Assembly (NCBI GenBank): GCA_023422095.1
Contig: JAEZSD010000106.1
Location: 1 to 5,454 of the forward strand
Reading direction: 5' to 3'
Origin: Bacillota bacterium
GTDB taxonomy: Bacteria > Bacillota_I > Bacilli_A > RFN20 > CAG-826
DNA: 5,454 nt
In this document: in pieces, positions 1-5,404 of the stretch
Layout: every line of letters starts with the position of its first letter
Numbering within the stretch: position 1 is the first letter of the stretch
Made by a program: the position numbers and the translations under genes
The notes under the pieces: generated by a model
What the model saw: the letters and a program-made list of their open reading frames with translations, nothing else
What the model was told of the DNA's origin: nothing
Database searches by the model: none

Positions 1-1335
1 GATAAAGATTGTTTTGCTCTTCAGCCACTTTATAAATTTGATAAAGATACTATGTATGCTCTGACAAACGTTGTTGAAAAGTTTGTCAAAGAAGGCAAAG
101 TAAATGTTTATGCCGAAAACGCGTTTAATGAGTTATTTCCGGCATTAAATGTAATGCCTATCGATTATAGTGATTGCTATATCGAAGAAATAGATAATCC
201 CGATGATTATAAAAGAGTGACAAACGAGATTGCCCAATTTGACGAAAAAGAACAAAGCATCTCCTACAACTGCAATTCAGGTGAACTAATTATAAATAAA
301 ATAAAGAGATTGGGCGCAGCTCGACCTTTAATTATTTGCGATGCTTTCGCTACTAACCATCCTTTTGTTAACTTAATTAGAAATCGTTTTATTAACTCGG
401 CCGTGTTCTCTGAATTTGGCCCAAATCCCACAATTGAAATGTTAGAAAGTGGTGTGGCGAGCTTCGTAAACAATAACAGCGATTCCGTTGTTTCAATTGG
501 TGGTGGATCGTCTATAGATATTGCGAAATGTATCAAAATAGCAATTAGCGAAAGAAATAAAAGTCATCTTTTTGAAGGAAATTATAATTTCGATTATTTG
601 AACGTTCCACACATCTGTTTGCCGAGCACTGCTGGAACGGGAAGCGAATCAACTTCATTTGCGGTCTTATATAAAGACGGAGTCAAATACTCAATTGATA
701 ATCCATCATTATTGCCAGAATTTGTTTTGCTTTATCCATCATTGGTTTTGACAGTCCCTCTATTTCAAAAAAAATGTACGATGCTTGACGCTCTTTGCCA
801 AGGAATCGAATCCTACTGGTCAAAAAACGCCACACCAGTAAGCAAGCGATATTCTCTAAAAACTATTAAACTTGTCGTTAAAAACTATGAAAATTATCTA
901 AGCGGAGACGTTAAGGCAACGGCTAATATGCAAAAAGCAGCCAATAATAGCGGTAAAGCAATAAACATTGCTCGCACGACGGCCGCCCATGCTCTTAGCT
1001 ACGGTTTAACATCACTTTATGGCATTCCTCACGGACTAGCGGTCGCCCTCATACTTCCTCATGTCTGGAAATTATTGCCACCTCAATACATCAAAAAAGA
1101 TTTTGCTAAAATAAACAAACTTTTGGACACTAATCCATCAACAAAGAACGGCCTTGATGGTTTTAAACACATTTTCAATTCTTTAAATTTAGGAAAATTA
1201 AATATTCAAGTAAAATCAAAGGATTTAAATTATCTCGTTTCTCATGTCAACGTTGATAGGCTATCAAACTTTCCGTTTGTCGATTTTACAAAGGAATTGG
1301 TTATAAATATTTACGAAAAAGCACTTTGTTCCTAA
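1..1335 (+). CDS. Cytidylyltransferase-phosphonoacetaldehyde reductase fusion (5' truncated by window edge)
   Basis: The frame is open from base 1 and no stop precedes the first Met at 52, so the true start lies upstream. Numbering here counts codons from base 1. Codons 1-80 match the C-terminal end of LicC/PntC-type nucleotidyltransferases: a Pro-Leu-Tyr-Lys segment (10-13), then CYIEEIDNPDDY (59-70), the family's closing E-I-D..xD motif. Codons ~85-444 form a full-length iron-ADH-fold domain (~360 residues): nucleotide-binding GGGSSID (167-173), STAGTGSE (209-216), DALCQGIESYW (263-273), and HALSYGL (330-336) followed by IPHG (342-345). Likely metal ligands are D263, H330 and H344. The usual second ligand His is Gln267, and a conserved His of the alcohol dehydrogenases is Tyr334. 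The CQ.IESYW and HALSY.LT motifs recall PhpC-like reductases, which convert phosphonoacetaldehyde to 2-hydroxyethylphosphonate with NAD(P)H in the cytoplasm. The cytidylyltransferase half would activate a phosphonate with CTP (inference). Another iron-ADH substrate remains possible. Confidence 0.75.
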   Translation, partial: DKDCFALQPLYKFDKDTMYALTNVVEKFVKEGKVNVYAENAFNELFPALNVMPIDYSDCYIEEIDNPDDYKRVTNEIAQFDEKEQSISYNCNSGELIINKIKRLGAARPLIICDAFATNHPFVNLIRNRFINSAVFSEFGPNPTIEMLESGVASFVNNNSDSVVSIGGGSSIDIAKCIKIAISERNKSHLFEGNYNFDYLNVPHICLPSTAGTGSESTSFAVLYKDGVKYSIDNPSLLPEFVLLYPSLVLTVPLFQKKCTMLDALCQGIESYWSKNATPVSKRYSLKTIKLVVKNYENYLSGDVKATANMQKAANNSGKAINIARTTAAHALSYGLTSLYGIPHGLAVALILPHVWKLLPPQYIKKDFAKINKLLDTNPSTKNGLDGFKHIFNSLNLGKLNIQVKSKDLNYLVSHVNVDRLSNFPFVDFTKELVINIYEKALCS

Positions 1336-1422
1336 ATAGCGGTAGTGTTTTTTGCTTATTGTAATAATTCCCTTTATTTATGAGTTTGCTATAAACAAAA
1401 ATTAGTTGTTAATAAAGCGTTC

Positions 1423-1449
1423 TTGCTTTTTGTGCGAGCGAAAGAGCAA
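1423..1449 (+). repeat. Imperfect hairpin before the MBL hydrolase gene
   Basis: TTGCTTTTTG (1423-1432) can pair with CGAAAGAGCAA (1439-1449) around a six-base TGCGAG loop, with one bulged G and one G-T pair. No T-run follows on the plus strand, so it is a poor terminator for the upstream fusion gene. It overlaps the candidate promoter of the downstream gene and could be an operator-like site, or chance in AT-rich DNA. Confidence 0.3.
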
Positions 1450-1459
1450 TAATTATATT
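1430..1459 (+). promoter_or_regulatory. Candidate sigma-A-type promoter for the MBL hydrolase
   Basis: A -35-like TTGTGC (1430-1435) lies 18 bases before a -10-like TATATT (1454-1459). Transcription would start near 1466, giving a leader of about 24 bases before the ATG at 1490. The -35 match is mediocre and AT-rich spacers produce many such hits. A separate promoter does fit the 154-base gap after the fusion gene. Confidence 0.35.
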
Positions 1460-1477
1460 AGAATTTAAAATTTGATT

Positions 1478-1483
1478 GAGGGG
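1478..1483 (+). promoter_or_regulatory. Ribosome binding site that decides the MBL start
   Basis: GAGGGG sits six bases before the ATG at 1490. The in-frame TTG at 1472 would place this Shine-Dalgarno inside the coding region and has no site of its own, so ATG 1490 is the better start. Confidence 0.8.
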
Positions 1484-1489
1484 CAATCA

Positions 1490-2599
1490 ATGAATCATTT
1501 TGTTTTTCACAATGTCGGTCAGGGTCTTTTTTATTCGGGGCATATTGACAATAACCATTTCAATTTTGTGTACGACTGCGGGACTTCTAGCGCTCAAAAG
1601 TACATAGAAAACGCTGTTGATAATCAGCTACCTTCGCAAGACATCGATTTCGTTGTTATATCGCATCTACATAAAGATCACATAAGCGGACTTAAAAGAC
1701 TGGTGGATAACTATAATGTTAGAAAAATCTACCTTCCATATCTGGGCCGTGATAACTGGTCACTAATCAATTTGCTTTGTGCCGTGGCATCTATTCCAGA
1801 TGGTATATCCGGTCAAGTCGCTTCCGATGGTGAAGACCGCGAGATATTTTACAATCAGTATCACTTTCTTATAAGTTTATATGACGGAGGAAGACGCAAT
1901 AATAGAATACAAGAAATCGTATATCTTGGAAATGATGAAGAGCAAAATAGTGAGAACAAATATTCTTATTATGATGAAAAACTTCAATATTCTTCCGTCG
2001 ATGATATTCAATGGGTCTTTGCATTTCTTAACCGAAGACAGAGTCGAAGCCATCTAAAAGATCTTAATGATAAAATTGATGGGCTATTGAAAGGTTCTTC
2101 TTATGAATCAGTCGACGAAGCAATTATAAATAATGATTTACAAAAAATAGTCGGAATTTACGAGAGTGTTTTTGGAAAGAGAAAGCAAAATCTAACTTCA
2201 ACTGTGCTCATTCATTATCCAATATCAAAGATGCATTTCATTTCAAATTTCGATTTTGTCTTCCATCGGCATTTTTCGCAGACATTTCCGAGAAGCGTCG
2301 TTTCAATTTTGACTGGGGATGCTGAGTTTGATGATGTCTTATTGTCGAAAATGGATATGCACCTTCAATTGAATGGAAATGCTTTTAACGTCTTTCAAGT
2401 GCCGCACCATGGTTCAAAGAAAAATTGGGACTTACTTACCAACTCATACAAATTAATTTTTAACCAGTATGTCATTCCTTGCGGTATTGGAAGAAAAAAA
2501 CATCCCAGTATTAGTGTCATAAAGGAACTCAGTCTTCTTAAAACCAATTGCGTGCACTTTGCTAACGAATTAAGCCAATATATTTACTATATCGGCTAA
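1490..2599 (+). CDS. Stand-alone metallo-beta-lactamase-fold hydrolase, ComEC-like PHHGS type
   Basis: This gene encodes 369 residues from ATG 1490. Visible metal-site motifs are DCG (29-31) after the first strands, HLHKDH (59-64, the HxHxDH signature), GDAEFDD (metal-bridging Asp277) and PHHGS (305-309). The NLTSTVLIHY strand (from residue 234) leading to LTGDAE, together with PHHGS, is the pattern of the ComEC/Rec2 C-terminal hydrolase domain and its free-standing relatives. No membrane segments or signal peptide are evident, so it is probably cytoplasmic. The stretch of roughly residues 95-230 is much longer than the ComEC equivalent; it is charged, rich in Asp, Asn and Tyr, and I do not recognise it. 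The family includes nucleases, phosphodiesterases and other hydrolases, so the substrate cannot be named. It is not a PhnP-like C-P lyase phosphodiesterase judging by PHHGS. No partner gene is adjacent; the flanking spacers are 154 and about 700 bases. Some ComEC-like hydrolases occur in defence islands, but nothing here supports that role directly. Confidence 0.85.
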   Translation: MNHFVFHNVGQGLFYSGHIDNNHFNFVYDCGTSSAQKYIENAVDNQLPSQDIDFVVISHLHKDHISGLKRLVDNYNVRKIYLPYLGRDNWSLINLLCAVASIPDGISGQVASDGEDREIFYNQYHFLISLYDGGRRNNRIQEIVYLGNDEEQNSENKYSYYDEKLQYSSVDDIQWVFAFLNRRQSRSHLKDLNDKIDGLLKGSSYESVDEAIINNDLQKIVGIYESVFGKRKQNLTSTVLIHYPISKMHFISNFDFVFHRHFSQTFPRSVVSILTGDAEFDDVLLSKMDMHLQLNGNAFNVFQVPHHGSKKNWDLLTNSYKLIFNQYVIPCGIGRKKHPSISVIKELSLLKTNCVHFANELSQYIYYIG

Positions 2600-2640
2600 T
2601 CTATTATCGCTTTTTAGGACAATATTCAGTTGATGGCAAA

Positions 2641-2850
2641 TTGTGTAACGCTTTTCACCATTTCTTTTCAAATTACTGTTTTCTTTCTTTGCTTATCTTT
2701 TTGTATTCCGGATTAACGTGGTTCATCTTGTCCGAGATATGCGGTTTATTCATTATTATTGCAATCCAATTTATCCGCGAGTTTGATTTAGCAAACAACA
2801 AATTAAACAATAAAATGCTGTTGATGTTCGCTCGCGGAATCGGCAAATAG
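2641..2850 (+). CDS. Possible small membrane protein (doubtful)
   Basis: This 69-codon frame opens with TTG and lies 41 bases after the MBL gene. Residues ~13-45 are strongly hydrophobic (Phe, Leu, Ile), enough for one or two membrane segments, and the tail is basic (REFDLANNKLNN, then ARGIGK). There is no Shine-Dalgarno at the TTG. A nearby ATG at 2633, with AGGA at 2616-2619, reads a different frame that stops after 27 codons, so the region could be a frameshifted remnant. The hydrophobicity may simply reflect T-rich DNA. I do not recognise the sequence. Confidence 0.18.
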   Translation: MCNAFHHFFSNYCFLSLLIFLYSGLTWFILSEICGLFIIIAIQFIREFDLANNKLNNKMLLMFARGIGK

Positions 2851-2963
2851 TTTAAGCGTATTTCTATTCCTTTGCAGGTCGCTGACAATTGCTTTTTGCC
2901 TATGATGCGGTGGAACAATAAACATCAAAGCTTATATACAATAGATAGAGATAATCAAGCATC

Positions 2964-3016
2964 AAAAGGTGGATTCATATAATGATATTTTTATGACATT
3001 ACGAATCCATCCACCT
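2964..3016 (-). terminator. Imperfect inverted repeat, terminator-like on the minus strand
   Basis: AGGTGGAT (2967-2974) is complementary to ATCCACCT (3009-3016). Inner pairing includes AATG (2981-2984) with CATT (2997-3000), with bulges between. Read on the minus strand, the stem is followed by TTTT (2967-2964), a short tail for an intrinsic terminator. On the plus strand no T-run follows. It would suit a minus-strand gene ending near 3033, but only a 40-codon ORF is there. It could instead be a remnant of mobile-element ends. Confidence 0.35.
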
Positions 3017-3184
3017 CAATATAACATTACTCCTACAGCCATCGAATTATTTGTTCGTCTGTCATATGTTGCATTTGTCTCACTTCTTGGCCGCTGATAA
3101 AAATAAATAAAAAAATTTTTTTGTTGTTCTTTACATAGCATCGAAAGAAAATCATTTATGACGCAAAATTCTTGATAATTATGT

Positions 3185-3214
3185 TTGCAAATTTTTTTCT
3201 TTTTAGTATATATA
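3185..3214 (+). promoter_or_regulatory. Candidate promoter of the surface-protein gene with T7 and (TA)6 tracts
   Basis: TTGCAA (3185-3190) resembles a -35 box. TATATA at 3207-3212 (spacing 16) or 3209-3214 (spacing 18) resembles a -10 box. The spacer contains T7 (3192-3198) and the -10 lies inside a (TA)6 run (3207-3218). Both are slippage-prone, so promoter strength could vary by spacing. The resulting leader would be about 80 bases. A more proximal TTGCAT at 3231 lacks a -10 at proper spacing. Confidence 0.4.
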
Positions 3215-3290
3215 TATAAGTGCACATAACTTGCATTTATCTTTTATATAACATATGCGCGATTTTATTAGGTGTAGAGATTAAATATCT

Positions 3291-3296
3291 AGGGGG
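3291..3296 (+). promoter_or_regulatory. Strong ribosome binding site of the surface-protein gene
   Basis: AGGGGG ends seven bases before the ATG at 3304. It is a near-ideal Shine-Dalgarno and fixes the start, which is also the one that places the signal peptide at the N terminus. Confidence 0.85.
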
Positions 3297-3303
3297 ATAG
3301 AAT

Positions 3304-5181
3304 ATGAAGTTTTCGAAAACATTAGGAACCAAACTATTGGCTGTTGGTCTTGGTATGGTTATGACGTTGGGGGTTGGTTTAACAGCAAGCAGAGTGGCTG
3401 ATGAAGCTCAAGCTGCATCACCTGTGACTGTAGATGGCACATATTTCACAACTACTGATCAAACTCAAACTGCTACTATTGATGGTGTCACAATTGGAGG
3501 TTTTTTAAAACAATACCAAACAACCAAACTCTGGTTAACTTCAGGAACAGGTTATATTTATAATTCAACTGATTTGGGAAGCATTACAAAGCTAACCTTA
3601 TCATATAATACCGGAGGTTCTGCTAGCGCTAATCAAAGATTTAATTTTGGAACGTCTGCTATGGCTTCTTATTTAAGCACCGGAGGAACAACTAGAAGTG
3701 TTTCAACAGGAGGAACTAGTTATGTTGAGACTGGTGGTGTTGGAAAAGGTTTCTTCAACATCAGCGTAAGTAGTAAGAATCTTCAACTTGTTACTTTAGT
3801 GATTGAATACTCAGGAAGTAGCGTACCCACTTATGCTGTTTCTTTTGACAGCGCTGGCGGTACTCCAGCTCCTACTTCTCTTACGGTCTCACAAAATGGT
3901 ACTTTCACCTTCCCATCTCCAGGTACCAAATCTGGTTATGTATTCGATGGTTGGTCAAGTGATGGCGGAACTACCAAATATGCAACTGGTGTCACAAGTC
4001 CTGCAGTTACAGGAGTAATTACCTATACGGCTTTTTGGTCAGCCACTCCAGTTCTTCAATCTATTGCAATAACTGGAAGTCTTTCAAAGACCGCTTACTT
4101 TACAAATGATTCTTGGAGCCCAGCTGGTCTAACCGTGACTGGCACTTATTCTAGTGGGCCAACTCAAGATGTAACCAGCCAAGTTACCTGGTCATATAAT
4201 CCAACAGCACCAAATAATGTTAGCATTACGAGTGTTACTGTCACAGCTACATTTGGTGGTCAAACAGATAGTGAAGATGTTACTGGCATTACTGTATCTG
4301 AGAAAGTTAGCACTGTTGTAATTTCTGAGGTTTACGGCGCTGGTGGTAATAATGGCGCGACATATAAATATGACTTTGTGGAATTGTACAATAATAGTAA
4401 TAGTACGATTGACTTAGCCGGCTGGTCGCTATTTTATGGCTCCGCTACGGGTGTTTTTTCTAGAAATAATAATGCATATACTGATTTATCTGGTAAGATT
4501 TTACCCAAAAGTTATCTACTAGTTAGACAAGCCGCTGGTAATGGTGGTGCCGAACACCCTGTTTTACCTGACATACAAGGCACCATCGCACTCGGGGCAA
4601 ACAATTTCAAATTGGCACTTACAAATTCAGCTGATATACCTACAGATTATGATTCGGCCAATGTAATTGATTTTATTGGTGCGGGTACCGCGACAAAATT
4701 CGAAGGCACGGTAGCTCCTGCAGCAGCATTAAATGATTCAATATCTAGAACGTTAGTTGGTGATATTTATGTAGATACAGATGATAATGGCAACGACTTC
4801 ACACTCAATACAGGTATTACCCCAATGAACGCGGCAGTTAGTGTTGCAGGTAGAATCATGGCTTATGAAGGCGGTGACTTAATTACAGCTGAATGTGCAA
4901 CCAAATATTCAACAATAAAGGCTCAAATGCTTTTACTATCTTCCGGATCGCTTACCTATTTCCAAAATAGCACTGCATTAGAAGATGCTCGATTAAGATA
5001 TGTTGCTTGGTCAGTGGCTAATGGTGATAACACACCATATTCAGCGGGCTCCTATCCTGCAACCACTATTGAATCGGCATATTCGAAAAAGTCTTTGATT
5101 TTTGCCTCAGTTATTGGCATCATCGGTCTCTCGACTGTCGCCGGATTCTACTTTCTACGCAAGAAAAAAGAAACCTTCTAG
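3304..5181 (+). CDS. Modular exported surface protein: InlB-type repeat, Ig-like domain, lamin-tail domain, C-terminal anchor
   Basis: This gene encodes 625 residues. Residues 1-37 form a Sec signal peptide: basic KFSKTLGTK, a hydrophobic core at 11-28, and AQA|A cleavage near residue 37. Residues ~40-172 are a Thr/Gly/Ser-rich, probably beta-sandwich region that I cannot name. Residues ~175-249 match an InlB B-repeat (Listeria-Bacteroides repeat), with YAVSFDSAGGTP near its start, GYVFDGW (211-217) and a closing YTAFW. Residues ~250-333 resemble a bacterial Ig-like domain (LQSIAITG, LTVTGTYSSG). Residues ~338-509 match a lamin-tail domain (VVISEVYGAGG, FVELYNN at 358-364, DLAGWSL at 370-376). 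Residues ~515-590 are a helical module with the only cysteine I see (C531) and a DARLRYVAWSVANGD motif, similar to C-terminal modules of Bacilli surface proteins. Residues 597-618 are one membrane span followed by RKKKETF. There is no LPxTG, so it is probably membrane-anchored and displayed outside. No catalytic site is visible; adhesion or scaffolding is inferred. Confidence 0.85.
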   Translation: MKFSKTLGTKLLAVGLGMVMTLGVGLTASRVADEAQAASPVTVDGTYFTTTDQTQTATIDGVTIGGFLKQYQTTKLWLTSGTGYIYNSTDLGSITKLTLSYNTGGSASANQRFNFGTSAMASYLSTGGTTRSVSTGGTSYVETGGVGKGFFNISVSSKNLQLVTLVIEYSGSSVPTYAVSFDSAGGTPAPTSLTVSQNGTFTFPSPGTKSGYVFDGWSSDGGTTKYATGVTSPAVTGVITYTAFWSATPVLQSIAITGSLSKTAYFTNDSWSPAGLTVTGTYSSGPTQDVTSQVTWSYNPTAPNNVSITSVTVTATFGGQTDSEDVTGITVSEKVSTVVISEVYGAGGNNGATYKYDFVELYNNSNSTIDLAGWSLFYGSATGVFSRNNNAYTDLSGKILPKSYLLVRQAAGNGGAEHPVLPDIQGTIALGANNFKLALTNSADIPTDYDSANVIDFIGAGTATKFEGTVAPAAALNDSISRTLVGDIYVDTDDNGNDFTLNTGITPMNAAVSVAGRIMAYEGGDLITAECATKYSTIKAQMLLLSSGSLTYFQNSTALEDARLRYVAWSVANGDNTPYSAGSYPATTIESAYSKKSLIFASVIGIIGLSTVAGFYFLRKKKETF

Positions 5182-5194
5182 TTTCATCTAATTC

Positions 5195-5214
5195 TTAATA
5201 ACAAGCGCACTCAC
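5195..5214 (+). repeat. Direct repeat A, copy 1
   Basis: These 20 bases, TTAATAACAAGCGCACTCAC, match 5367-5386 at 16 of 20 positions. Copy 2 is the left arm of a complete hairpin, while copy 1 has no such right arm beside it. The pair brackets the repeat-rich segment 5215-5366. Confidence 0.6.
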
Positions 5215-5229
5215 CTACATGAAGGGTAC

Positions 5230-5255
5230 CCCAAATCCTAGACAATAGGAAAGGG
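5230..5255 (+). repeat. Inner hairpin of the downstream structured segment
   Basis: TCCTA (5236-5240) pairs with TAGGA (5246-5250) around GACAA. Beyond a small AAA/AA internal loop, CCC (5230-5232) pairs with GGG (5253-5255). No T-run follows, so it is not an intrinsic terminator on the plus strand. The perfect palindrome GGGTACCC (5224-5231) overlaps its left edge. Confidence 0.45.
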
Positions 5256-5257
5256 TT

Positions 5258-5277
5258 CTGTAAAATCTAACGTGTGA
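5258..5277 (+). repeat. Direct repeat B, copy 1
   Basis: CTGTAAAATCTAACGTGTGA matches 5310-5329 at 18 of 20 positions, differing only by AA versus GG at bases 12-13. The copies are 52 bases apart and in the same orientation. The CGTGTG core of each can pair with CACACG at 5301-5306, giving two mutually exclusive hairpins. Confidence 0.65.
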
Positions 5278-5309
5278 AAATGTGTGAGTGCAGAAAAAAC
5301 CACACGAAA

Positions 5310-5329
5310 CTGTAAAATCTGGCGTGTGA
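5310..5329 (+). repeat. Direct repeat B, copy 2
   Basis: This is the second copy of the 20-base repeat at 5258-5277 and carries GG at bases 12-13. It ends two bases before the stem of the intrinsic terminator at 5332. CACACG (5301-5306) just upstream can form a six-base stem with its CGTGTG (5323-5328). Confidence 0.65.
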
Positions 5330-5331
5330 TG

Positions 5332-5360
5332 GGATCAGGAAGCAATTCCTGGTCCTTTTT
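5332..5360 (+). terminator. Strong intrinsic terminator
   Basis: GGATCAGGAA (5332-5341) pairs with TTCCTGGTCC (5346-5355) with one T-G wobble, around a GCAA (GNRA) tetraloop, followed by T5 (5356-5360). It most probably ends transcription from the surface-protein gene, about 150 bases after its stop codon, or a short transcript arising in the repeats. Confidence 0.9.
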
Positions 5361-5366
5361 AGGTAT

Positions 5367-5386
5367 TTGATTACAGGCGCACTCGC
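5367..5386 (+). repeat. Direct repeat A, copy 2
   Basis: TTGATTACAGGCGCACTCGC is the partner of 5195-5214 (16 of 20 identical). Its second half is the left arm of the hairpin at 5377-5401. Confidence 0.6.
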
Positions 5387-5404
5387 TCATCGCGGGTGCG
5401 CTTT
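5377..5404 (+). terminator. Second, GC-rich terminator-like hairpin
   Basis: GCGCACTCGC (5377-5386) pairs with GCGGGTGCGC (5392-5401) through ten pairs including one T-G wobble, with loop TCATC. Only TTT follows before GCT, so the tail is weak. It stands out as strikingly GC-rich in an AT-rich context. It may be a back-up terminator, or the original terminator of the surface gene before other DNA was inserted upstream of it. Confidence 0.6.

Larger units (their letters stand above)
2600..3303. other. About 700-base AT-rich spacer without a convincing gene
   Basis: No ORF here has both a recognisable product and a ribosome binding site. The stretch contains a doubtful hydrophobic ORF (2641-2850), an imperfect inverted repeat (2967-3016), a 40-codon minus-strand ORF without a ribosome binding site (3033-3155), an A7T7 tract (3109-3122), and the likely promoter and leader of the surface-protein gene (3185-3303). 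I see no tRNA, no transposase and no CRISPR-like repetition. The mixture of short open frames suggests decayed sequence, but no parent gene can be named. Confidence 0.6.
5207..5291 (+). repeat. Long-range inverted repeat enclosing 59 bases
   Basis: GCACTCAC plus ACAT (5207-5214 and 5217-5220, with CT bulged) is complementary to ATGTGTGAGTGC (5280-5291), giving 12 base pairs. It encloses an inner hairpin (5230-5255) and one copy of direct repeat B. In RNA this would fold as a closed stem; in DNA it could be the ends of a tiny mobile element. It lies right after the surface-protein stop codon. Confidence 0.5.

Noticed and set aside
264..536. 90-codon minus-strand frame inside the fusion gene
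   Set aside because: It lies wholly opposite a conserved iron-ADH coding region, including the GGGSSID motif, and has no recognisable product.
1472..1489. TTG at 1472 as the start of the MBL hydrolase
   Set aside because: GAGGGG at 1478-1483 is ideally spaced for the ATG at 1490 and would be inside the gene if TTG were used; the TTG has no ribosome binding site.
1490..2599. MBL protein as a PhnP-like phosphodiesterase linked to the phosphonate gene
   Set aside because: The PHHGS ending and the N..S.VL/GDAE block are ComEC-type features rather than PhnP features, and the gene has its own promoter region and a 154-base gap.
2673..2918. 81-codon minus-strand frame
   Set aside because: No recognisable motif or ribosome binding site, and it is antisense to the equally doubtful 2641-2850 frame in AT-rich DNA.
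3016..3225. 69-codon minus-strand frame across the surface-gene promoter
   Set aside because: Its Lys/Tyr/Ile-rich start reads through the T7 and TA tracts, which is low-complexity sequence, and it has no family resemblance.
3803..4018. 71-codon plus-strand frame within the surface gene
   Set aside because: It is an alternate-frame shadow of the well-supported InlB-type repeat.
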